Shown piece after piece: positions 16,398 to 23,711 of a stretch of DNA of 64,000 bases. Source of the DNA: Enterobacter asburiae (GTDB lineage Bacteria > Pseudomonadota > Gammaproteobacteria > Enterobacterales > Enterobacteriaceae). Within the stretch, counting starts at the first letter, position 1. Each line of letters opens with the position of its first letter. The notes beneath the pieces are model-generated. The model saw only the letters and a list, made by a program, of their open reading frames with translations, did no database searches and was not told where the DNA came from. A program made the translations under genes and the position numbers. The stretch is from NCBI RefSeq assembly GCF_024599655.1, contig NZ_CP102247.1, positions 3,844,001-3,908,000 on the forward strand. The letters are read 5' to 3'.

Positions 16398-18245
16398 TCA
16401 GATAGACAGCTTTTTGACGCGCTTGCCGCCGTACAGCAGGTTCACGATGGCACGGGTGCCGACAATAGCGGTAAACATCGACGTTGCAACACCGATACCG
16501 GTTGTAATCGCAAAGCCTTTGATCGCGCCAGTACCCACTGCATACAGGATAAGAACCTTAATCAGTGTTGTTACGTTCGCATCGAAGATGGAGCTGAACG
16601 CTCCTTTGTAGCCTTCTTCAATCGCCTGTTGCACAGAGCGACCGTTGCTCAACTCTTCTTTGATACGTTCGTTTATCAGTACGTTGGCGTCGACCGCCAC
16701 CGCAAGAGTCAGAACGATACCCGCAATACCCGGCATGGTCAGCGTCGCGCCCGGCAGCAGGGACATGATGCCGATGATCAGCACCAGGTTAGCCAGCAGA
16801 GCGGACGTCGCAATCAGACCAAACTTCTTATAGAAGAAGATCATGAAGAGGATGGAGACAACCAGACCGGCCAGACACGCTTCCAGACCCTGCTGGATGT
16901 TTTGCATACCCAGAGTAGGACCAATGGTACGTTCTTCAACAATCTGAATTGGCGCAATCAGCGCACCGGCACGCAGCAGCAGAGAGAGCTGACGCGCTTC
17001 GTTCGGGTTGTTAATACCGGTAATACGGAAGCTGTTACCCAGACGAGACTGGATATTGGCGATGTTAATCACCTCTTCCTCTTTCACCAGTACCGCACGA
17101 CCGTTTGCATCTTTCTTACCGCTGTCTTTGTACTCCACGAACAGGGTCGCCATCGGTTTGCCGATGTTGTCCTTGGTGAAGTTAGACATAATGTTACCAC
17201 CCGCGCTATCGAGCGAGATGTTAACCTGCGGCTGGTTGTATTCGTCCTGGCTGGAAGTGGAGTCGGTGATATGGTCACCGGTCAGGATCACACGTTTGTA
17301 CAGCACAACCGGCTGACCTTCGCGGGTCTGTTTCACTTCGGAGTCACCCGGAATACGGCCTGCGGCAGCAGCGGACTGATCGACATTAGAGTTAACCAGA
17401 CGGAATTCCAGAGTCGCGGTTGCACCCAGAATCTCTTTCGCACGTGCGGTATCCTGGATACCCGGCAGTTCTACCACGATACGGTCAGCACCCTGACGCT
17501 GTACCAGCGGCTCAGCCACGCCCAGCTGGTTTACACGGTTACGCAGAATGTTGATGTTCTGCTGAACGGCGTATTCACGCGCTTCGCTCAGACGTGCATC
17601 CGTCATTACCGCACGCAGCTGGTTGCTGCCCTGAGAGGTAATCACCAGATCGCGGTGACGCTGAGACAGGTAAGTTACAGCCTGGTCGCGTGCCGCGCTG
17701 TCGCGGAACGTGATGCTCAAGCCGTAGTTATCTTCTTTACGCACGGTGGTATAGGCGATGCCTTTCTCACGCAGATCGCTGCGCAGGCTGTCGATATTCT
17801 GTTCCTGCAGCTTGCCGAGCGCGGTATCCATATCCACTTCCATCAGGAAGTGAACGCCGCCACGCAGGTCAAGACCCAGTTTCATTGGCTCTGCATTCAG
17901 AGCAGCCAGCCAACGCGGAGTTGCAGGAGCAAGGTTAAGCGCCACGACGTATTTATCACCCAGCACGCCCATCAGCGCTTCGCGAGCGCGGAGCTGCGTG
18001 TCGGTGGTGTCGAAGCGAGCAAGAATAGCGCCCTCTTCCAGTGCCACAGACTTAGCGGTAATTTTTTCTTCTTGTAACGTTTTCTGGACCTGGATCAGCG
18101 TTTGCTCACTGGCGGCGACACCGCGCGCGCCAGTGATTTGAACGGCCGGATCCTCACCATACAGGTTGGGAAGCGCGTACAGCAGGCCGACGATAATCAC
18201 GACGACCAGCATGATGTACTTCCACAAAGGATAACGGTTTAACAC
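16398..18245 (-). CDS. secD: Protein translocase subunit SecD
   Basis: 615 residues. One N-terminal membrane segment is followed by the large periplasmic domains P1 (from about GLDLRGGVHF, residue 120) and P4, then five membrane segments with the conserved GTLTMPGIAG-like and ANVLINERI blocks near residue 520. SecD pulls translocating polypeptides from the periplasmic side, partnered with SecF. It lies downstream of yajC by 27 bases and directly upstream of secF. Confidence 0.97.
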   Translation of the reverse strand: MLNRYPLWKYIMLVVVIIVGLLYALPNLYGEDPAVQITGARGVAASEQTLIQVQKTLQEEKITAKSVALEEGAILARFDTTDTQLRAREALMGVLGDKYVVALNLAPATPRWLAALNAEPMKLGLDLRGGVHFLMEVDMDTALGKLQEQNIDSLRSDLREKGIAYTTVRKEDNYGLSITFRDSAARDQAVTYLSQRHRDLVITSQGSNQLRAVMTDARLSEAREYAVQQNINILRNRVNQLGVAEPLVQRQGADRIVVELPGIQDTARAKEILGATATLEFRLVNSNVDQSAAAAGRIPGDSEVKQTREGQPVVLYKRVILTGDHITDSTSSQDEYNQPQVNISLDSAGGNIMSNFTKDNIGKPMATLFVEYKDSGKKDANGRAVLVKEEEVINIANIQSRLGNSFRITGINNPNEARQLSLLLRAGALIAPIQIVEERTIGPTLGMQNIQQGLEACLAGLVVSILFMIFFYKKFGLIATSALLANLVLIIGIMSLLPGATLTMPGIAGIVLTLAVAVDANVLINERIKEELSNGRSVQQAIEEGYKGAFSSIFDANVTTLIKVLILYAVGTGAIKGFAITTGIGVATSMFTAIVGTRAIVNLLYGGKRVKKLSI

Positions 18246-18272
18246 GGCAGTTCCCTTTGGGAAAAGTTGGGA

Positions 18273-18605
18273 TTACAGCGCCTTCATGGTGCCTTTCGGC
18301 AGAACGGCAGCTACGAAGTCACGTTTGATAACCACTTCAGTGGTGTCATTCAGGGCGATAGCAATGTAGCCGTTTTCAGCCACTTTGGTTACGCGACCCA
18401 CCAGACCACCGTTAGTCAGCACTTCATCGCCTTTCGCGATGGAGTTCATCAGGTTTTTGTGCTCTTTGGTGCGCTTCTGCTGTGGACGCAGAATCATGAA
18501 GTAGAAGATCAGACCGAACACAACCAGCATCAGAATCAGAGACATCGGGCTGCCCTGCGCTGGAGCACCTGTTGCCGCTACCGCATCAGAAATAAAAAAG
18601 CTCAT
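18273..18605 (-). CDS. yajC: Sec translocon accessory protein YajC
   Basis: 110 residues with a single membrane segment (about 20-40, MSLILMLVVFGLIFYFMILRP) and a basic cytosolic domain. It binds SecDF and copurifies with AcrB in E. coli; it is not essential. It lies 22 bases downstream of tgt and 27 bases upstream of secD, matching the conserved queA-tgt-yajC-secD-secF cluster. Confidence 0.97.
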   Translation of the reverse strand: MSFFISDAVAATGAPAQGSPMSLILMLVVFGLIFYFMILRPQQKRTKEHKNLMNSIAKGDEVLTNGGLVGRVTKVAENGYIAIALNDTTEVVIKRDFVAAVLPKGTMKAL

Positions 18606-18627
18606 TCAAATTCCCTCATTATTAAAA

Positions 18628-19755
18628 TTAATCAACGTTCAAAGGTGGGACATCCCGGCCCTGACGTTGGTAGAAATCGGTCACGAAGCTCTCTAATTTA
18701 CCCTCTTCGATAGCCTTACGTAAACCAGCCATTAAGCGCTGATAATAACGAAGATTATGAATGGTATTGAGACGCGCGCCCAAAATCTCGTTGCAACGAT
18801 CGAGATGATGCAGATACGCGCGAGAATAATTGCGACAGGTATAGCAATCGCACTCGGAATCGAGCGGGCTGGTGTCACTCTTATGCTTCGCGTTACGGAT
18901 TTTCACCACGCCATCGGTAACGAACAAATGGCCGTTACGCGCGTTGCGGGTTGGCATGACGCAGTCGAACATATCAATGCCGCGGCGTACGCCTTCAACC
19001 AGATCTTCTGGTTTACCCACGCCCATCAGGTATCGTGGTTTATCCGCAGGGATTTGCGGGCAAACATGCTCCAGAATGCGGTGCATGTCTTCCTTCGGCT
19101 CACCCACAGCCAAACCGCCGACAGCGTAGCCATCAAAACCTATCTCTACCAGACCTTTAACAGAGATATCGCGTAAATCTTCGTAAACGCTGCCCTGGAT
19201 AATGCCGAACAGCGCATTTTTGTTCTGCAGGGAGTCAAAACGGTCACGGCTACGCTTCGCCCAGCGCAGGGACATCTCCATAGAGCGTTTTGCGTAGTCC
19301 CAGTCCGCCGGGTACGGCGTACATTCGTCGAAGATCATCACGATGTCAGAGCCGAGGTCGTACTGGATCTCCATCGATTTTTCGGGATCGAGGAAAATCG
19401 GATCGCCGTTGATCGGGTTACGGAAGTGTACGCCCTGCTCGGTGATCTTGCGGATATCGCCCAGGCTGAAGACCTGGAAGCCGCCGGAGTCGGTCAGGAT
19501 GGGGCCTTTCCACTGCATGAAATCGTGCAGGTCACCGTGGAGCTTCATGATCTCCTGACCCGGACGCAGCCACAGGTGGAAGGTGTTGCCGAGGATAATC
19601 TGTGCGCCAGTGGCTTCGACTTCTTCCGGCGTCATCCCTTTTACGGTGCCGTACGTGCCCACAGGCATAAACGCGGGGGTTTCCACCACGCCGCGATCAA
19701 ACACCAGGCGACCGCGACGCGCGCGACCGTCGGTGGTATCGAGTTCAAATTTCAT
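18628..19755 (-). CDS. tgt: tRNA-guanine transglycosylase (queuine tRNA-ribosyltransferase)
   Basis: 375 residues from MKFELDTTDG; a ten-residue N-terminal extension is possible but unlike the family. Tgt exchanges guanine 34 of GU(N) anticodon tRNAs for preQ1. Visible features are TDSGGFQVFS (catalytic base region), MFDCVMPTRNAR (nucleophile Asp region) and the zinc site CDCYTCRNYSRAYLHH. QueA, encoded just upstream, performs the next step of queuosine synthesis. Confidence 0.98.
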   Translation of the reverse strand: MKFELDTTDGRARRGRLVFDRGVVETPAFMPVGTYGTVKGMTPEEVEATGAQIILGNTFHLWLRPGQEIMKLHGDLHDFMQWKGPILTDSGGFQVFSLGDIRKITEQGVHFRNPINGDPIFLDPEKSMEIQYDLGSDIVMIFDECTPYPADWDYAKRSMEMSLRWAKRSRDRFDSLQNKNALFGIIQGSVYEDLRDISVKGLVEIGFDGYAVGGLAVGEPKEDMHRILEHVCPQIPADKPRYLMGVGKPEDLVEGVRRGIDMFDCVMPTRNARNGHLFVTDGVVKIRNAKHKSDTSPLDSECDCYTCRNYSRAYLHHLDRCNEILGARLNTIHNLRYYQRLMAGLRKAIEEGKLESFVTDFYQRQGRDVPPLNVD

Positions 19756-19808
19756 TTTTTCTCCGACGTCAGAAAAACAGTCCAACGTTGTAAAACGGTG
19801 CCGCGGAC

Positions 19809-20879
19809 TTATTCCCCGACACGCTCATTCAAAGCCAGCGGATTGTACGTGATAAACATCGCGTCCCCGTAGCTAAAAAAGCGATATTTTTGTTCTACCG
19901 CAGACTTGTAGGCGTTCATCGTATGCTGATAACCGGCAAACGCGGAAACCAGCATAATCAGCGTTGATTCAGGCAGATGGAAGTTGGTCACCAGCGCGTC
20001 AATCACTTTGTACTGATAGCCCGGGTAGATAAAGATCTGCGTATCGCCAAAGAACGGCTCGATAAGATCGTTTTTCGCCGCCTGCGCGGCGCTCTCGAGT
20101 GAGCGCACGGACGTCGTACCGACCGCCACGACGCGGCTACCGCGCGCTTTCGCCGCCAGTACCGCGTCCACCACATCCTGAGGCACTTCAGCATACTCAG
20201 AGTGCATGATGTGATCTTCAATGCTGTCCACGCGCACCGGCTGGAAGGTCCCCGCGCCGACGTGCAGCGTCACGAACGCCATCTCCACGCCCTTCGCACG
20301 CAGTTTTTCCAGCAGCGGCTCATCAAAATGCAGGCCCGCGGTCGGCGCAGCGACGGCGCCAGGCTTCTGGCTGTAGACGGTCTGATACAGCTCGCGGTCG
20401 GCCTCTTCGTCCGGACGCTCAATATACGGGGGCAGCGGCATGTGGCCGATGGCGTTCAGGATATCGAGCACCGTGCGCTCGTCGTCGAACGCCACCTCAA
20501 ACAGCGCGTCGTGGCGCGCGGTCATGGTCGCTTTGATGCTCTCGTCATCGCCCAGCAGCAGTTCAGCGCCCGGCTTCGGCGCCTTAGAAGCGCGAATATG
20601 TGCCAGAATACGTTTATCATCGAGCATACGTTCGACCAGCACTTCAATCTTGCCGCCGCTGGCTTTACGACCGAACAGGCGCGCCGGGATCACGCGGGTA
20701 TTGTTAAAGACCAGCAGATCGCCAGGGTTGAGCTTGTCGAGCAAATCGGTGAAAGTACCGTGCGTCAGCTCGCCCGTTGGCCCATCCAGTGACAGTAAGC
20801 GACAGCTGCTGCGCTCAGGCATGGGATAGTGAGCAATCAGGGATTCAGGTAGTTCAAAGGAGAAATCGGCGACGCGCAT
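19809..20879 (-). CDS. queA: S-adenosylmethionine:tRNA ribosyltransferase-isomerase
   Basis: 356 residues from MRVADFSFELPE, the E. coli length; an 11-residue extension upstream is rejected. QueA transfers and rearranges the ribosyl part of SAM onto preQ1 in tRNA, giving epoxyqueuosine. Signature blocks are FNNTRVIPARL, PTAGLHFDEPLL, HVGAGTFQPVR and NFHLPESTLIMLVSAF. It is first in the queA-tgt-yajC-secDF cluster and divergent from acpH. Confidence 0.98.
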   Translation of the reverse strand: MRVADFSFELPESLIAHYPMPERSSCRLLSLDGPTGELTHGTFTDLLDKLNPGDLLVFNNTRVIPARLFGRKASGGKIEVLVERMLDDKRILAHIRASKAPKPGAELLLGDDESIKATMTARHDALFEVAFDDERTVLDILNAIGHMPLPPYIERPDEEADRELYQTVYSQKPGAVAAPTAGLHFDEPLLEKLRAKGVEMAFVTLHVGAGTFQPVRVDSIEDHIMHSEYAEVPQDVVDAVLAAKARGSRVVAVGTTSVRSLESAAQAAKNDLIEPFFGDTQIFIYPGYQYKVIDALVTNFHLPESTLIMLVSAFAGYQHTMNAYKSAVEQKYRFFSYGDAMFITYNPLALNERVGE

Positions 20880-20970
20880 GACGTATACTCGTGACTTAAA
20901 AACAGGCGGCATAGTCTAGTGCTCACACCCTTTTGCTGCAACAACTAGCCGCCCCGGACAAATAAAACGC

Positions 20971-21552
20971 ATGAATTTTCTCGCTCACCTGCATCTCGCT
21001 CACCTCGCTGACAGCTCCCTGTCCGGCAATTTGCTGGCCGATTTCGTACGCGGCAACCCCGCTGAGGACTATTCCCCTGAGGTTGTCGACGGCATTTTCA
21101 TGCACCGCCGCATCGACGTGCTGACGGATAAGCTGCCGGAAGTGACGGAAGCCAAAGCGTGGTTTCGCCCTGAAACGCGCCGCGTTGCGCCGATCACGCT
21201 CGACGTGATGTGGGACCACTTTCTGTCGCGCCACTGGGAACAGCTGTCGCCGGAGATGCCCTTGCCGGATTTTGTGCGCTATGCCCGCCAGCAGGTGTCG
21301 ATCATTCTGCCCGACTCGCCGCCGCGCTTTGTGAACCTGAATAACTATCTGTGGTCAGAACGCTGGCTGGAGCGCTATCGCGAGATGGACTTCATCCAGA
21401 ACGTGTTGAACGGGATGGCAAGCCGTCGCCCGCGGCTGGATGCGCTGCGCGACTCCTGGTATGACCTGGATGAACATTACGACGCGCTGGAGGCCCGATT
21501 CTGGCAATTCTATCCACGCATGATGGCGCAGGCGAAAAACAAACAGCTGTAA
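20971..21552 (+). CDS. acpH: Acyl carrier protein phosphodiesterase
   Basis: 193 residues, the family length (older name yajB). AcpH removes the 4'-phosphopantetheine group from holo-ACP. It shows HD-like metal-binding residues: MNFLAHLHLA at the N-terminus, FVRGNPAEDYSPEVVDGIFMHRRID and LDVMWDHFLSRHW. It is divergent from queA, as in E. coli. Downstream here lies a peroxiredoxin that E. coli K-12 lacks at this place. Confidence 0.95.
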   Translation: MNFLAHLHLAHLADSSLSGNLLADFVRGNPAEDYSPEVVDGIFMHRRIDVLTDKLPEVTEAKAWFRPETRRVAPITLDVMWDHFLSRHWEQLSPEMPLPDFVRYARQQVSIILPDSPPRFVNLNNYLWSERWLERYREMDFIQNVLNGMASRRPRLDALRDSWYDLDEHYDALEARFWQFYPRMMAQAKNKQL

Positions 21553-21566
21553 CAGAATTCGCATTG

Positions 21567-21632
21567 ATAGGTAAAAGCTGGCGGAACGATTGTCACCACC
21601 TCTTTGTCTTATCCCTGAACACTCTCTATACT
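21567..21632 (+). promoter_or_regulatory. Peroxiredoxin promoter with OxyR-like site
   Basis: TTGTCT (21604-21609), a 17-base spacer and TATACT (21627-21632) form a good sigma-70 promoter. Abutting the -35, ATAGGTAAAAGCTGG (21567-21581), exactly seven bases, then ATTGTCACCACCTCT (21589-21603) match the paired OxyR motif ATAGnTnnnAnCTAT at 8 and 7 of 10 specified positions. Regulation by OxyR is inferred. Confidence 0.6.
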
Positions 21633-21679
21633 GGCTCGCGTTGCGTTCCAAATAACCTTAGTATCTACAGGAGAATCAT

Positions 21680-22282
21680 ATGGTTCTGGTAACTCGTCCG
21701 GCTCCGGATTTTACAGCTGCAGCAGTTCTGGGCAACGGTGAAATCGTTGAAAACTTCAACTTCAAACAGCACACCAACGGTAAAGCGACCGTTCTGTTCT
21801 TCTGGCCAATGGACTTCACTTTCGTTTGCCCGTCTGAGCTGATCGCATTCGACAAACGTTATGAAGAATTCCAGAAGCGTGGCGTAGAAGTTGTTGGCGT
21901 CTCCTTCGACTCTGAATTTGTACACAACGCATGGCGTAACACCCCTGTCGACAAAGGCGGCATCGGTGCGGTGAAATACGCAATGGTTGCGGACATCAAA
22001 CGCGAAATCCAGCAGGCTTACGGTATCGAACATCCGGACGCTGGCGTTGCGCTGCGTGGTTCCTTCCTGATCGACGCAAACGGCATCGTTCGTCACCAGG
22101 TTGTGAACGATCTGCCGCTGGGTCGTAACATCGACGAAATGCTGCGCATGGTCGACGCGCTGCAGTTCCACGAAGAGCACGGCGAAGTGTGCCCGGCTCA
22201 GTGGGAAAAAGGTAAAGAAGGCATGAACGCGTCTCCAGACGGCGTGGCGAAATACCTGTCTGAGAACGTATCCAGCCTGTAA
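21680..22282 (+). CDS. Typical 2-Cys peroxiredoxin (AhpC/TsaA family)
   Basis: 200 residues. It carries the peroxidatic cysteine motif FTFVCPSE (about residues 46-53) and the resolving cysteine motif EVCPAQW (about 172-178), so it is a typical two-cysteine Prx1-type peroxidase reducing hydrogen peroxide and organic peroxides. It is closer to the TsaA/PrxC type than to E. coli AhpC, and no AhpF-like reductase is nearby, so thioredoxin is the likely donor. The start has GGAGAATC upstream. Salmonella carries a similar gene at this locus, to my knowledge. Confidence 0.92.
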   Translation: MVLVTRPAPDFTAAAVLGNGEIVENFNFKQHTNGKATVLFFWPMDFTFVCPSELIAFDKRYEEFQKRGVEVVGVSFDSEFVHNAWRNTPVDKGGIGAVKYAMVADIKREIQQAYGIEHPDAGVALRGSFLIDANGIVRHQVVNDLPLGRNIDEMLRMVDALQFHEEHGEVCPAQWEKGKEGMNASPDGVAKYLSENVSSL

Positions 22283-22297
22283 TCGGCACGGTTTACG

Positions 22298-22327
22298 AAA
22301 AAGGCCCGCTTATGCGGGCCTTTTTTT
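22298..22327. terminator. Terminator after the peroxiredoxin gene
   Basis: AAAAGGCCCGC-ttat-GCGGGCCTTTTTTT. It acts on the plus strand and overlaps the stop codon of the convergent DUF3999 gene. Confidence 0.9.
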
Positions 22328-23711
22328 ATGCCTTACGCTGCGTCTCTCGCCAGATGCGCCAGGCCATGCCCGCCAGCAGAATCACGCCCGCAATCAGCAC
22401 GCCCCATACCAGCAGCGTGTTCATCCTGCTCTCCCGCTCGGCCGCAGAGGTAGCGGTCAGACGCCCCTCGCCGCCTAATGCGACATTATCCAGAATGTCG
22501 GCCTGAGGCAGGTTTGCCACATCATAGGTCTTGCGCAGGTCGGCCGGGATCAGCATGCCTGGCTCCACGCTGGCAGGCTTTGCGGCGCCGTTGCCCCAGG
22601 CGAGCACGTACGGCGCTTTCCCCTGCGCGTTGAACACCAGATCGTAGCGGTCGCGATGTCCCGTGACGCTCGGCAGGTATTCTGGCAGACGCGCATTCAG
22701 CGTCGTGATTTTCACTGCCTGCACCAGGCCGCCGTTAAGCGAAACCGGTGGCGACGTTTTACCCTCAAGACGGTAAAGAACCTCTTTCTTCAGGGGATGC
22801 CATGCGTCTTTTTCCGTACTCCGCCACGCTATCTCCACGGGGAGGACGCCATCGCCATTCAGTGAGAGGCTGACAGCACTCAGCGGCTGCGGGCGCGCCC
22901 AGTGCCACTGCGCTTCGCTTGCCGATAGCTGCTCCCCTTCCCCCTCAAGATCGACCGCTTCCGGGGCCGCCTGGGCAGGTGCGCTGATGGCGTTTACGCC
23001 GGTCAAGGTTATCCCCTGGCTCTGCGCGTTCAGCACCACCATGAGATAACGATTCGCATCGGGAGATAAAACCGTATCGGTATCGATCCGATCGAGCTTA
23101 AGACGATCCTGGCCGCTGACGACATCCAGCAAGGGCATATCCTCACGCAGGGTATACCAGCGCTTAAGATCCTCACTGTAATAGACCGACGCCGTTCCCT
23201 GCCACGGCGTCTGAGGGGAATTCCAGAGCAGCTGCAGCTGGGATATGGCCATCTCCCCCGTCGCCTGCTCCGGCAGGGTCAGCAGATAATGTTGCCCGGC
23301 TGCGGCGGCTTTTTGCCCCTCCAGCACAATCTCAACGCCGTTTCGGGAACGAAGCAGGATCTTATCGCTATCACCGGATCCTTGCGAAGCCGCAAGCGGC
23401 GAGGCGTCCAGCGGGAAGAGGCGCAGCGCGGTGGATTGCGCTGGCACCTGCGGGCGCGTCGCGCTGACCAGGCTGAAGGGAACCGGCTCGCCCGACTGGT
23501 TAAAGACGCGGACATCATGCAGATCCGGCGACGTGCTTTGCTCATAGACGGCGAGCGGCAGCATCACCCGATACCACTGGGAAGGAACAGACGTATCGAG
23601 GGAAAGACCAAAAGCATAGTCCCGGGGCGATTCCGTTTGTCCCTCTTCGCAAAACGCCGGGCCGGAAAGCGCCAGCAGCGCGGTACAGGCTACCGCTTTC
23701 ATCCATTTCAT
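22326..23711 (-). CDS. DUF3999 family envelope protein
   Basis: 461 residues. A Sec signal peptide (MKWMKAVACTALLALSGPAFC) is followed by a long beta-rich periplasmic region and one membrane segment near the C-terminus (LLVWGVLIAGVILLAGMAW), with a short basic tail. The family has no established function. Its start overlaps the stop of the DUF2339 gene by four bases (ATGA), so the two are translationally coupled and probably form one complex. The pair is absent from this place in E. coli K-12. Confidence 0.82.
   Translation of the reverse strand: MKWMKAVACTALLALSGPAFCEEGQTESPRDYAFGLSLDTSVPSQWYRVMLPLAVYEQSTSPDLHDVRVFNQSGEPVPFSLVSATRPQVPAQSTALRLFPLDASPLAASQGSGDSDKILLRSRNGVEIVLEGQKAAAAGQHYLLTLPEQATGEMAISQLQLLWNSPQTPWQGTASVYYSEDLKRWYTLREDMPLLDVVSGQDRLKLDRIDTDTVLSPDANRYLMVVLNAQSQGITLTGVNAISAPAQAAPEAVDLEGEGEQLSASEAQWHWARPQPLSAVSLSLNGDGVLPVEIAWRSTEKDAWHPLKKEVLYRLEGKTSPPVSLNGGLVQAVKITTLNARLPEYLPSVTGHRDRYDLVFNAQGKAPYVLAWGNGAAKPASVEPGMLIPADLRKTYDVANLPQADILDNVALGGEGRLTATSAAERESRMNTLLVWGVLIAGVILLAGMAWRIWRETQRKA

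Noticed and set aside
16629..18077. Long antisense frame (482 codons) opposite secD
   Set aside because: Antisense of a highly conserved gene with no family resemblance or upstream signals.
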